Positions 45,741 through 57,294 of a stretch of DNA of 64,000 bases are shown here, one piece after another. A program made the translations under genes and the position numbers. Origin of the DNA: Diphasiastrum complanatum (lineage: Eukaryota; Streptophyta; Lycopodiopsida; Lycopodiales; Lycopodiaceae); the NCBI GenBank assembly GCA_029204225.1, contig CM055110.1:41769862-41833861 (forward strand), read 5' to 3'. Position 1 is the first letter of the stretch. Every line of letters starts with the position of its first letter. The notes below the pieces were generated by a model. The model was not told the origin of the DNA. It saw nothing but the letters and a program-made list of their open reading frames with translations, and ran no database searches.

Positions 45741-46863
45741 ATTTGAAAGCAAAATATGAGGGATGATGGTCAGACCAATATGTTTCTGTGGTTTGACATT
45801 CGCAAGGACACAATAAAGTGTTTGTCCATATTTGGTCTATTTGAGTTCCATAGTTGGTTGTTGGTTCAGTGCATGCAATTCAAAATTTATAAGATGACAA
45901 TAATTTGTTGAGTGTTTGGAAAGAGGTGGTGTTACCTAACGCATTTATATTAAAGTCGCCCAGTATTACAGATGGAATATTTGTTGGCAAGTTTTGTAGC
46001 AATTGTTGTAACGTTTCGAAAAAAGTTGAAAGGTTTGTGTATGGTGATCTGTAGAGAGCTATGATGTGTATTGCATGTCTTGTGTAATTGTTGAAAGTGG
46101 CTATTATGAATTCAGAATTGTTTACAATGATTTCTTTGTGTGCATTCAATGTCAAGGAGGGTTTGTATAACAATGACGAACCGTGTTTGCCAGGGCAAGG
46201 TATGGAATGAAAGTTTTGTTCAAAGTACTTTTCAGGATTTCTTTCATATGTTTCTTGTAAGCATACTATGTGAGATGCCATAGGATTGTAATATGTTATG
46301 ATGTTTTTGTGATGTGCATGTAATGATCTAGTGTTGAGTGTTTGTATTATTAGATGTGTTTTTGCTTTGTTTTGTATGTTTGGAATAGTGTTACACAAAT
46401 TTGCAGTCGTCAGTAAACGGTGCATTTCTGCATGTATATCACGATAAATGTGAAAATGTTCATTTCTTAGCGGTTGTAACAAAGAAAGGTTCTGTTTTTC
46501 TTTGATTCTAGACAGTGCAGTATATGTCAACCCATGTTGTGTAATTCCAATGGGATCAAATGCCATCTTGTCAAGTGTGAGTCCTTGTGCTCGGTGTATT
46601 GTACGAGCTGTAGCTGCTTAGATTGGGAATTGTTTTCGAGTGAATTTATTGTTGATGTTTGGTCCGATTTGAATTTCTTTCACAATTTGATATATTGGTG
46701 TCCATGTATGCTCAATATTTTTTGTGTACAAATGTCCGAGCCTGTGTCTTGTGCGTCTTCCGATTTTCATGTTCGTACAATCTTGCAAAATTCAAGAACC
46801 CTTGTTCTATGGCTAATTTCAATAGATCAATTTTGCCTTTGCTATAAACAACAAAAATCAAGG
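45741..46863 (-). pseudogene. Helentron C-terminus, inverted: helicase motifs V/VI plus EEP endonuclease
   Basis: The minus strand reads TWTPIYQIVKEIQIG (46660-46704), one in-frame stop, then RTIHRAQGLTLDKMAFDPIG and YTALSRIKEK, the last Pif1-family helicase motifs. An exonuclease-endonuclease-phosphatase domain follows: LNTRSLH (46322-46339), VCLQETY (about 46249-46266), IALYRSPY, VILGDFNINA (about 45941-45969) and SDHHPSYF (about 45755-45774). The Asn, Glu, Asp-x-Asn and Asp-His catalytic positions are all present. One further TGA lies at about 45880. This is the RepHel-EN layout of Helentrons. Its natural place is directly after NEPVIW of the plus-strand part, so it was inverted in place. 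Confidence 0.87.
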
Positions 46864-46865
46864 TA

Positions 46866-46982
46866 AAGTGAACTCTCTATATATGTTACCTCTATAAATG
46901 TTTTGTCTTTGATTCCCTCCATAATTAATATTTGCATTCTTTATCCTACTCCCCAGGCCTAACATTTATCCAGGGTGCACTG
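46866..46982. mobile_element. Candidate MITE, 117 bp, TA-flanked
   Basis: The left end reads AAGTGAACTCTCTATATATG and the right end, reverse-complemented, CAGTGCACCCTGGATAAATG. Over 25 bp the two agree at about 17 positions. TA flanks both sides (46864-46865 and 46983-46984), the target duplication of Tc1/mariner and pogo types. The CAGT...CTCTATAAAT flavour recalls plant pogo-like MITEs (Emigrant/Lemi). It is AT-rich and non-coding. Confidence 0.45.
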
Positions 46983-46984
46983 TA

Positions 46985-47817
46985 CTAGAAAATCATAACA
47001 ACATGCAGGGCCTTTCGTAATCGCATCAGATCACCTTGTTTCTTGTAGTGAAACCAAGAGGCATTGTTTCTTGTAGACCAATAAAGTTTGCAGAGTAAGC
47101 TGCTTCTTTAGGAAACTAGGCAAAGATTATGAGAATGGCACGATGGCATTGTTCAGCATACACATGCTCTTCTTTAAAGACAAAATTCTGATGAAAATAA
47201 TGAGTAAAGAAAGTGAAGCACCTGCATATCATGAGTATAGAAGTCGAAGGACATTACACCTGATAAGGAAATCTTTAGAGCAGATTACAACCCATAGAGA
47301 TGGTGGCATCTCATTTGTTGGTTTCAAGGTAGAAAACAAACCTATAAAAAATTTCACTATTTCTACTTATAAATTACAGATTTACAGGTTTTATTCTAGT
47401 GTTTTACTGCTTGCATTGAAGTATTGTAGGTTCTTTATAGTTTGGTCTTAAACAAAAAATCAAGAGACCTTGTTGAGGATAAGGTTCTGAGGGGTTGTAA
47501 GAACCGGCCTCTCACTTGAGAGCAATGGCCCAAAGGGCTCTAGAGGCCGTGGCCTGTTGTGAAAGAGAGATAGATATTGGCAAAAACAACATTGTGAGAA
47601 AGAGAGAGACACACAGAGAAATTATTGGCAAAACAGCATTGTGTCTGGAAAAAAAATGGATGCATATTCTCAAGCTAGATCCAGAGCGTTGATGCTTTAT
47701 TATATACAGTCAATTATCCTCTAACGCATCTTTTCTGATTGTATGCATGAAAAGGCTTTTGGCATTAGATTCAATCCATCAGTGGCATGTCCCTGCACAC
47801 TAGCATTCAACTGATCT
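46985..47817. other. Unassigned region downstream of the VQ gene
   Basis: An open frame at 47143-47451 (+) has no recognised motif. A purine-rich stretch with a repeated (TATTGGCAAAA)CA(A)CATTGTG phrase lies at 47570-47645. The part nearest 47817 would include the 3' untranslated region of the VQ gene. No other gene is seen. Confidence 0.4.
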
Positions 47818-48501
47818 TTAAGCAGCAGACAGAGAAATGGTTCTTCTTCTATCGATCTGATCTTCCGTCTCAGAGTGTAGTGGAAACAACAGCAGAAGCT
47901 CGAGTTCGCTATCAGTTTTCCTTTCAAAAGTAGTTGGCTGTATTGAAGAACAATTATCCTCCATGGTGCATCCACTGGCTTCCTCTCCATATATTGATGC
48001 TAACTCTAAGCTCGCACCAGACGAGGATTCTGTACTGTAATGCTGGCTTTCCGAGCCACTAGCAGGAGCCGCTGAGTTGACAAGACTATGAACCAGATCA
48101 CTCAAAGTAGGCAATCTAATCACTGAAGAGATGCCACTTTTCTTGAATGCATCGGATTTATGTTTCGCCTCTAGTTTCGAATCAATTCCATCCCTTTTTT
48201 CCTGAGCTGCAATACGTCTGTTTGGTCTGCTGTTCCGACCTGTGCAGCTCTTGATTTTCTTGATGCAGATGCTTTCATTCTTGGAAGTTTGTTTATGGTC
48301 GCTGCTACAGTTGTAGCGAGGTGTGATGGGAAGCTTCTCTTGACACTGATCATTTGCACCTGTCAGTTTTTGTACAAGCTCCCGGAAGCTGGAGGCATCC
48401 GCATGGACAAAGGTAGTGGGCGATGCCATTTGCTGTGGCAGCGGCTTGCTATTGCTCAACTTCATATACAATTCCTCAATCTGTTCGCGCAAGCTGACCA
48501 T
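47818..48501 (-). CDS. VQ-motif protein
   Basis: Single-exon gene for 227 residues. The VQ motif FxxxVQxLTG is exact at residues 39-48 (FRELVQKLTG), preceded by TTFVHADASS, the usual lead-in. VQ proteins are small plant nuclear cofactors that bind WRKY or other transcription factors and are often targets of defence MAP kinases; the middle holds basic stretches that could act in nuclear import. A conserved IRLPTLSDLV-like block lies at 128-137 and a hydrophobic ELELLLLFPLHS at 199-210, like the C-terminal LLxLFPL motif of the VQ4/VQ11/VQ31 group. Length fits that group. The start ATG at 48501 is the first in frame and leaves the motif in its usual place. The frame is intact amid decayed transposons, which supports function. 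Confidence 0.85.
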   Translation of the reverse strand: MVSLREQIEELYMKLSNSKPLPQQMASPTTFVHADASSFRELVQKLTGANDQCQEKLPITPRYNCSSDHKQTSKNESICIKKIKSCTGRNSRPNRRIAAQEKRDGIDSKLEAKHKSDAFKKSGISSVIRLPTLSDLVHSLVNSAAPASGSESQHYSTESSSGASLELASIYGEEASGCTMEDNCSSIQPTTFERKTDSELELLLLFPLHSETEDQIDRRRTISLSAA

Positions 48502-50330
48502 TTGCCGAGTGGGAACCTAAGATCACCGAGACTGTGGTCTTTTTGCCCCGCCGTGGAGCTGCGTATCTTGCCTCAAATTACAGAACCTGTGCTGCCTATA
48601 ACAGATAATGCAACCACATCTAACACTGATACGCTGATAGACGTAGACTTCTGCTACAGGAACAATTCCTAAGAGGACAAAGCATGTATCATTGAAGTAA
48701 AAGCTGAACGATGCAACTACAGATCAACAAAAGATGACTCTAGATCTACCAGCAAAAAGATTGCGTCTAAAGAGAGATTGTTGCAGGGTGCTATTAGCTG
48801 TAAGCACACGATATTTTGACTTAGTAGAGCTGCGAGGAGGTCAAAATCGAGATGAGAAGCAACTGGGCTTCATATTTATGAGATCCAACACTGCAATAAA
48901 AGGGTCAAATTGGAGGATTCAGCAATCCTATTAATGTCAATACTAGTGTAGACTATACAATATGGACGACTATTGGAAGACCATTGATGGGTTGACTGCA
49001 AAAATGGCAACTTCAATTATAGTTATTTTAGTCAAGATTAGCTCGATCCCTTGACTGACCCACTAGTTGACTTAGGCCCTCCATTGACTTGGTTCACCTA
49101 GTCTTTTGCAGTGCCCATCAAATTTTTTTGGCCAATTTAAAATAAAATCGACAGCTCTTAAATGAAAACTATAAAACACTAGAACGAAACATTTCATGTG
49201 TGGGGTCTGGGGGTAATGGTATTCTTATGGTGATGAGGGTCTTTCGAGAAGTTATGGTGAGCCCGTTACATATGGAAGTTATATGAACAACCATAAATGT
49301 CTCTATGAAATCCAATACTTGATGTAAAGGATGAGCAAAAAGTGATAATTATTGCAAAAAAAAGTGGGCACCATTGACTTATAGAATTAGTGAATCTCTA
49401 TTGTTAGTAAAAATCTATATAAGCATTAAGAATCTTATTGACTCTTATGGCTTACCAAGAAGGGTATGGAGGTGGCTTTTTCCATGGAGGAATAAACTAT
49501 TCAAAATTTGTGAAAGAATCCTTTACTTTGAAATATACGGCAAAAACTAGTTGATTTTTTATTATATTAAAAAGATACAACGATTTAAACTAATATGTAA
49601 AATGCTAATTGCAACTCTTGGCATGTAAGACTAGATCAATGTTTTGCACGCACTAGTCTTTTGTAACAACATTCTCTATAAAGTAGGTATAAGACCTAAG
49701 GCTATTGCTAGAGAAACGCTCTAAGATACTCCCATTTACAACATTCTTGGGCTCAAGATTTAAGGAAGACCCAATCAATAGGCTAAGACTTCTTGATTTT
49801 TGTAAAGTGGTGCCTTCTATTATTCTCATTCATTAATTAAACATAGAACATAATCTAGATTCCGTACACTTAACAAAATGCAAATACCTTGCTATTTTTA
49901 TTTAACAAAAAATCTCAACTTTATAAGTGCTACGTTTGTGAATTGCAAAATAAACCCACCTAATGTGGAATTATTTTCTTTCTAGAATGTTTTCTCTCTT
50001 ACTCAGAGTTTGATGTTTTCCCCTCCATTTCTCTCTTGCTCTATTATTTCTCTTGTATGTGGCAAATTGGACCTATGATCTCATGGAGAGAAAAGGAAGT
50101 TCTAACAAGCTCACTGCTTGTAACTCCTTTGATGAACTTGGGAGTTTTGCACCATCCTACCTTTCTTGCCTTTGATTTCTTCCAAGCTTGAAGAAGATAT
50201 TGCTTATAATCATACCATGAACGAGTGACAATGAAATGATGAACGATTAATACTTGTTGTCATTTGTGTAACTCTACTAGACACAAAACAATATTTTGTT
50301 CATTTAATCCCAGGATTATCCAACAAAAGT
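48502..50330. other. VQ gene upstream region and AT-rich spacer
   Basis: The first few hundred bases should hold the VQ 5' untranslated region and promoter on the minus strand; a weak CATAAATA lies near 48872-48880, but no box can be assigned with confidence. A run of TTGACT/TTGACY words (GTTGACTGC, CCTTGACTGACC, AGTTGACTT, CATTGACTTGG) at 48993-49092 contains W-box-type TTGAC cores, the site class bound by WRKY factors. Beyond 49100 nothing is recognised. Confidence 0.35.
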
Positions 50331-52260
50331 ATCATAAGTATGGTTATTGTGAAGGACAAAAATGGAACGCTCCAGAGGGTAAGGTGCATGGATTTGGTTA
50401 TCCAGAATAGTTAGTTACTTGCTCTGCCAGTACAGCAAGCACCTGAAGCCAATATGATGGAGCCGAAAGTTTCATCAAGTTAAGATCAATGAAAATACGC
50501 TTTAGAGCAAGATCTTGTACCACATGAGCTATATACAATCTATGTTGCTGCACAACAACAATCGCTATTTAGACAATGGGCAATCGATTGCTTCGGGTGT
50601 GGAGAAAATCATCGTATAGCAGCTCACTCCATTTTGTCGTGAATGTGGATATGGAAATTGCTAAAAGGACTGTCCAGCCAGACCAAAAGTTCCAACTATA
50701 CTAGCTCCAGTGGACATGATTTCCATCAGAAACTAAGACCAGCAGTTTGGCCCACCCCACGGAAAGCCAGTGAACCAGCTGCACCAGCTCACAAGAGCTC
50801 AAAAGTAAAAAGAAGCTGTACTTGGTCTACAATCTACAAAATCTATACCAGTCAATGATCAATCTTTCATATGTGGAGTATATCCAAACCTACAGTCAAA
50901 GAAAACGAAATAAAAAAATATGAGGTAGTGGATTAAAAACCTTTGAGAGGAAGAAGCATGAGAGAATGCTAGAGTCGTTGTTGTGAATACTCATGTGCCA
51001 GTTGTATCAGTGGAATTACCTTATCCTATGCAAAAATCTCATCAAAAAACCGATGTGAATACTCAATTACATCAACATGAAGAACCATTCAAGATTACAG
51101 AACTAGAGATCCCACAAACAGTGTTAATTGTGAATATCCTTTCAAGTTATATGGATATCACTCTGGGTGAGTTATTGTAGTTGATACCTCACACCAGATA
51201 AGTACTATCAGATAGATTGACCAAGTTCAAGACGTAGATGCCTAGCTCCTTCATGCTCAAACCTTAGACAATTATTTTTCTAGGCATGTACACTACTAGA
51301 ATAGATTTACTTGTACATTCATACATAATTTAATATAGTCTGCATTCATCAAATGTAAATGTATCTTGTGTGAATTGTTGATACTATTTCTACTTTCATT
51401 GTAAATCGAATGTTCCAATCAATATCATGCACCAAGTGCATATTTCTTGGATATCCATTAGATTTTAGGGCCTATAAAGTCTATAGTTTGCAAGTTGGTA
51501 AGATATTTGTTAGCAAATATGTAGTCTTCTTAGAAGATAAATTTCATGACTTCAAAATGAAGAAGCATGAATTTGTTTATGGTTCTAACGTTGTCTGCCA
51601 ATGTCAAAGGCATTCCTATCTCGAATCCATCCACTTCACATTATGTGTCTTGTCATTCACCTTTTGACTTGGATCATGAAAACAACCAACAATTTGAAGA
51701 TAATGGCGAATGATGCATACACTAGAAAAATTTTCTCCTTGAGATTTCTAGACAACATTTGAATAATCTTTTACTATTCAAGATGCATTGTCTAGTGTGT
51801 ATCTTGAAAAGTGAAAAGCATTGATGAATAATGAATACAATTTACTATATAAGAATCAGACTTGGACTCTTGTCAATTCCCCTACCAAAAGGATGATCAT
51901 CAAGTGCAAGTGGATTTTCAAAATGATGTATAATTCAATGGCTCCATTTTCAAATTGAAGGCAAGACTTGTAGCCAAAGGCTACTCACAGTTACTAGGCA
52001 TTGATTACACAAATACTTTTAGTTTTGTTGTTAAACTTTCATCTATTAGAACCTTGTTGACAATTGCAACAGCAGAAGACCTTGAAATATACATATGGAT
52101 GTATAAAATGCATTCTTAAATGGTTTCATCCATGAAGATATTTATATGCAACAACCCAAAGGCTACGTCATTTAAGGCCTTCAAGATCAAGTTTGTAACA
52201 TTCAAGAAGTTTTCTATGGACTCAAACAAGCACCCCCCCGGCTTGGTTTCAACAATCTAG
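50331..52260 (+). pseudogene. Old copia remnant (zinc knuckle, IN tail, RT)
   Basis: In plus-strand order: a damaged CFGCGENHRIAAH...CGYGNC knuckle pair (about 50595-50670), an integrase tail CIFLGYPLDFRAYKVYSL...KYVVFLEDKFHD (51427-51552), then reverse transcriptase pieces NQTWTLVNSP, IKCKWIFKMMYNS and FLWTQTSTPPAWF (51810-52250) in changing frames. Stops and frameshifts are dense and there is no LTR. It is among the oldest copies here. Confidence 0.7.
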
Positions 52261-53935
52261 TAGTAGGGCGACCTCAGGGAGATGGGAGGCAACAACTAAA
52301 ACCTCATATAAATGATGAAAAGTTTTCAAGAAATCTATTTTTTGCCAACTAGGATTTCAGGCGTGGAAAAAACTTTGAATTCTCAAAGTAGGAGACAAAA
52401 TTTGAAGTTGTAAATTGCTATTGTAGGGCACCAGAGCAAGGCGAGATAGTTCCAAGGAGGCTGTGCTTGATCATGGAGGAGACAATCAAAGACCTGAGGC
52501 TATATATATATATATATATATATCAAAAGTCCATTTTTCTAAGAAAGTTGAAAGGGTGGAGCACAAGACATGTCATGTGCACCAAATTGGAGTGAGTGCA
52601 CAGCATCTACGTGGCATTAGCGGCTTCATCAGCGTGTTTTAGCTCATAGAATCATCCAAATTCATTCGATCAAGCCTTCCAAACAACAATAGTGGAGATT
52701 GAGTCATTGTGAGTCGTTGGATGTAGAAAAATTGTTGGATGAGGCTTGAAGGGGTCTGAAGGGCCATTTTGAAATTTCTACATTTCAAAATTTTTAAGTA
52801 AAGTCCTTGAAGAGAGCCAAAATTTAGATTGGCCTTTTCTTCATCAAAAACCTTCAAGTCAATTCAGAAAGCTCCTAATATTGCTTTGGGGGCTAAGGAA
52901 CTTCGTTATTAACCAAATGAAAGGTTGTGACCCCTCTAACGAAGGGCACCCAGATTATACCTACTAGTACCGTAGGCAAACATAGTGTTAACCATGGAAA
53001 AAACATTCAATGGTTCTCCAAAACTATTTCTCTTTCAAAGACCTTCTAGTGCAGAATATGGTGACGGACGACATTGTGCGTTTTGTAGAATTTTTGTTTG
53101 CAAACACCTAAGCGTTAGGGGCCTAGTGACATTGAATTCGTGCACATTGAAGTTCCTTTGGAAGTAGTAATTACTACCCATGAACCTTGGATAGTGTCAT
53201 TGAAGGACTATTGACATCTATCTAGTTCAAGTAACTTAATTGCTGATTGTGAACTATTTTCCTATGTTAACAGTGGTTAAATTGAGAGATATTGAATGTG
53301 GTATTCAGATTTGCTTGACTCCATGTGAATTTCTATCATGATTTAGATAGGTCAGTTCCTCAAAGGTATGGACTTCTTGGATTAATAAAGAAAATCTTGG
53401 GAGGTCTTCTTTATAGCATATCCTAGGTTTTATCAAAGTTGATATGACATCTTTTGAAACTTGTTAAGTTTCTCATAACAAGAGGGAGGTAATAATAAGA
53501 AGTTTATCTAGGTGAAACAATTGTGACATAGATTCTGAAAGGAATCTATTATATGTTCACATATGGACCTTTCTCAAAATCTAAATTGATAGAATTGTTG
53601 AGTTACTATTAAAATTTTCTAAGGATTGTGAAAATCAATCTGGTTAGAAGATGGGGGGAGATGTAAACTCATAAGAGTCAATTCATGAACAATGATGATG
53701 GATACATAGATATGACTTATTTTTGTACTATTTGAAACTTGTTGATGGCGAATATGATGGATTTGTGTCTAGATTTGAGAGTTCTATTATAGGTAATTGA
53801 TTGTTGGATCTAGGCTTATATTTTTTACTGGGTGAGGCAGTCGACTAATCTTAGTGGAGAACTAGGATACGTATGATGCAAGGAGTGAAATTGATTGTTA
53901 ATAGTATATTCATATCACCAAGTAGGATTAGCAGT
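52261..53935. other. No gene recognised
   Basis: It contains a (TA)n run at 52501-52523 and otherwise AT-rich sequence with no family motif on either strand. Confidence 0.4.
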
Positions 53936-54325
53936 TTGAAACTATGTTCTTAAGGCTTCCCAAGCTCCTCTAGCAGTCACCGCATCACTTATATGGGCAA
54001 TCACATGATCTTTCACAGAAAGGTTGATCAAAGATAGTGCTCTTTGCGCCTTTCTATCATAGGCCTTCATGTTAGCTAGAGTGGTATTCGGCCTCACCTC
54101 TATGCCTGCAACAATATCCCACAGCTCCTTCTCCATGAGTGGTGTTCAACCTCACCTTGATGCCTGCAATGATGTCTCATAGCTCTTTCTCCATGAAAAT
54201 GCTCTTCATTTTGAACTTCCAGATGTTGTAGTTGCAAGCCCCATCCAACTAGCTTGCCTCGTCCAAAATCGCCTCATTGATGTTGACCATGCTCAAAATG
54301 CCCAAAACTGCACCTATAAGCTCAA
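53936..54325 (-). pseudogene. Copia Gag fragment
   Basis: The frame reads MEKELWDIVAGIEV, AYDRKAQRALSLINLSVKDHVIAHISD and ARGAWEAL, the N-terminal Gag core; the preceding ATG context lies near 54290. It matches the Gag at 5150-5420 (INLSVKDH block), not the adjacent element at 54333-57260, so it is a separate fragment. A ~40-bp local duplication (CTCCTTCTCCATGA / CTCTTTCTCCATGA) occurs at 54122-54197. Confidence 0.75.
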
Positions 54326-54332
54326 AAAGAAC

Positions 54333-57260
54333 TAGTTAAGTAGATTTCTTGGTATTCCACTCCTTGGACTTGAGTGAATCCTTTAGCCACTAGTCGTGCT
54401 TTCCATTTCGCGATGGAACCATCAGAGTTGATCTTCTTCTTGAAGATCCACTTGGTGTCAATAACCCTCTTGTGAGTGGAGAAGTTGACCAGTGTCTAGG
54501 TCTGGTTCGTCAAAAGTGAGTTGTACTTCACAGTGTCCTTGGAGTTGATTGCTTTGTCTAGGCTCTTTGGATCTCCAGATAAAGTCCAGAATGATTGAGG
54601 TGTATACCTCTCAAGAACTGTTCGAAGACTGTTCAAGTTCTTGAAAATCTTCGAACAATCGATTGACCAGTTTGGAATGGTGTCTCTTCTTGAATTTGTC
54701 CAGATTTGCTCAAGCTAGCTTGATTTGGTCTGGTAACAGGTGCTGTCGGCTGCTCGTCGGCTTTTGCAGCTGTAGCTGCAAGTTCTATGGAAGAGACATT
54801 ACGGGTGGAAGATTATGTTGTGTATAATAGGATGAAATGACACATCATATGCAAATGGCTGTTTGAAGTCGTATGATGTATCTTCTTTGAAGATTACATC
54901 CCTGGAGACAAATGCTACATTGGTGGATGCATCATAAACTTTATAAGCTTTACGTTCATCAGGATAGCCAATGAAGATGCATTTATTAGACCTCTCGTCC
55001 AGTTTCTTCCTAAGCTATATAGGAACATGAATGAAACATATACAACCAAAGATTTTAAAATGGTTGACACTAGGCTTGTGTCCATGCCAGACTTGATAAA
55101 GAGTCTTGTTATTAATGGCTTTAATGCTGGATCTGTTATGTATATAACAGGATATGGCAGCAGCTTCTAACAAGAATTTTGCAGGAAAGCGTGATTGATA
55201 TAGCATAGATCTGGCTGAGTTGAGAAGTGTTTCATTCTTTCTTTCTGCAATTCCGTTCTGCTGAAGCATGTAGGAAGTTGCAAATTGTCTTCAAATGCCA
55301 TGTTCAGCTAAATAGTCAGACCTCTCATTAAAGATGTATTTACCGCCACCATCAGTTCGGAGTGCTTTTACCTTATTAGATGTTTGGGTCTCAACCATGG
55401 CCTTGAATTTCTTGAAGCATTCAAAGGCTTCAGATTTATGCTTTATGAACATGACTACAGACCTCTAGAATAATCATCTATGAAGGTGATAAAATAAAGT
55501 GCATCTCCTAGAGATGAAGTTGGCATTAGACTGCAAAGATTGCTATGTACAAGATCTAATACATGTTTTGTTTTGACAAAATGTGTTTTGGGAAATATGC
55601 TTCTAGAGTGTTTTCCATAGATGCGAGATTCACTAAAAAAGGATTTCCTATCTAATGAAAGAGGGAAATGCAATCCATCAATTAAAGTATTATAATGCAT
55701 ATAAGGAAGTGATCTTGTATTAACGTGTCCAAATCGACCATGCCACATTAAAGCCTGATCGTTTACATTTTCATTTGAAGTACTGGCTAATGCAATTGAG
55801 TCAGAGAGTACATACAAATTCCCAACTCGTGTGCAGGTACTCAGAGTAGCATTTCATCGAAGATTGTACACTGTTCAGATGAGAAAGTGATTGTGTATCG
55901 CTCATCAGTTATCTTGGAAACAAACGATAGGTTCTTAGATAAATAAGATGCATGAAGAACATTCGGAACACTGATGCAAAAATTATTCTATAATAAGATA
56001 TTGATTGTTCATTTCCCTTCAATGCGGATGGTGCTTGAATCTTCGAGGTAGATGAAGCGCTTGAATTTCTGAGGTAGATGAACTGCTCTCTGGTATAAGC
56101 TTTGTACTTAGTAACCCACTCCCTTCGAGGAGTTGTGTTGGGTAGTGCCACTATCCAGGTACCAGCAATCGTAGTATTTGTTGCTACCGTTGTAATCCAT
56201 TAACAGTTCTGATGGTTTGTTTTCACTAGAGGTAGATGAACTGCTCTTTAGTATAAGCTTTGTACTTAGTAAAATGCTCCCTTCGGGGAATCATGTGTTG
56301 GGTAGTGCCACCGTCCAGGCACTAGCAAGCGTAGTCTTCAATGATACTGTTGTAAGCCATTAACAGTTCTAATGGTTTGTCTTCATCAGAGATGTGCTCC
56401 TTAAATTTTGCCGCATTGGTAGAACACAACTGGTGTTGTTGTTGTTGCTTCTTTGTCTCATTGTAAATTTGAATACGACACTCTTTGATGTTGTGGTTGA
56501 CTCTCTTGCAATACTTACATAAGACTTTCTTGCACGATCCACTGCTCTCGGACGGAGTTTGAGGCTGCTGCTGTTGCTGCTACTACATTTGATTTTTGCA
56601 ATTGGATTTGTCTTTCTTCTTGGTGTACAAGGCCAGCAACTTGGATAGATCGCTGGTCTTTCTCCGCCTTTCTTCTTGAAGAATCTGACCTATGACCTTT
56701 TGAAGAGTCATGTCAGATTGTGTGGAGATCATCACGACAAAGTGCTCATAGGACTATGTTAAAGAAGAAAGCATGACAACATCATCATCTTGAATGGCAC
56801 ATCATATAGTTGATAATTGATCTAACAAAGATTTAAAACTGTTGATGTGAGAAGTGATGGCTGTAGAATCGGACATTCTAAGTGTAAAGAACTTCCTTCA
56901 AAGGTGTAACCACGTGGTCACATCTTCAGTCTCATAGAGATTTGATAGCAAACGTAATGCTTCCTTAGAGGACTTGCATGTGGTAACGTGGAAAATTTGG
57001 GAGTTGGCCAAATTGAGCAGGATCGATGCTAGGGCCTTCTGATCCTTGATCTTCTATGCCTTAGCTAATTGATGATCAACGTCTTCTTTTGTTTTCGAGT
57101 CAGATCCGTCCACAATGTCTTGGAGGTCTCTATCTATCAACATTGTTCGGAGTTTTAGCTTCCAGATGTAGAAGTTAGATTCATTGAACTTGTCAATGAT
57201 CCTAACCTCGTTGCCAAAATGAGAGGAAAGAGAAATAGTGTGGAACAGCTCCTGAATCAA
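54333..57260 (-). mobile_element. Ty1/copia element (Gag, PR, IN, RT start), 3'-truncated
   Basis: On the minus strand: Gag from about 57242 (RIIDKFNESNFYIWKLKLRTML) with LIDRDLQDIVDG, zinc knuckle near 56490-56530, protease near 55910-56160, integrase 55455-55817 and 55015-55269, linker 54600-54960, then RT up to KWIFKKKINSDGSIAKWKARLVAKGFTQ at 54333-54590. RT palm, RNase H and the 3' LTR are lost. The integrase first acid position reads VHSNLCSL with Asn for Asp; the third acid in NGIAERKN is intact. Gag belongs to the same family as 1-632. Many frame breaks exist. Confidence 0.85.
56071..56388. repeat. 158-bp tandem duplication in the copia Gag/PR region
   Basis: Units 56071-56228 and 56229-56388 both start GAGGTAGATGAACTGCTCT and share GTTGGGTAGTGCCAC and AACAGTTCT(G/A)ATGGTTTGT. 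They differ at about one base in ten, so the event is not recent. Confidence 0.85.
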
Positions 57261-57294
57261 CGTAGGACCGTTATTAATAATTGCATGTTAAGAT

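Noticed and set aside
45880-46566. EEP domain as a separate LINE retrotransposon
   Set aside because: It is in the same frame as the Pif1-family motifs RTIHRAQGLTLD and YTALSR, with no reverse transcriptase nearby, which fits RepHel-EN and not a LINE.
47143-47451. 102-codon plus-strand frame downstream of the VQ gene
   Set aside because: It is hydrophobic at its end but has no recognised domain or conserved start; chance length in AT-rich DNA.
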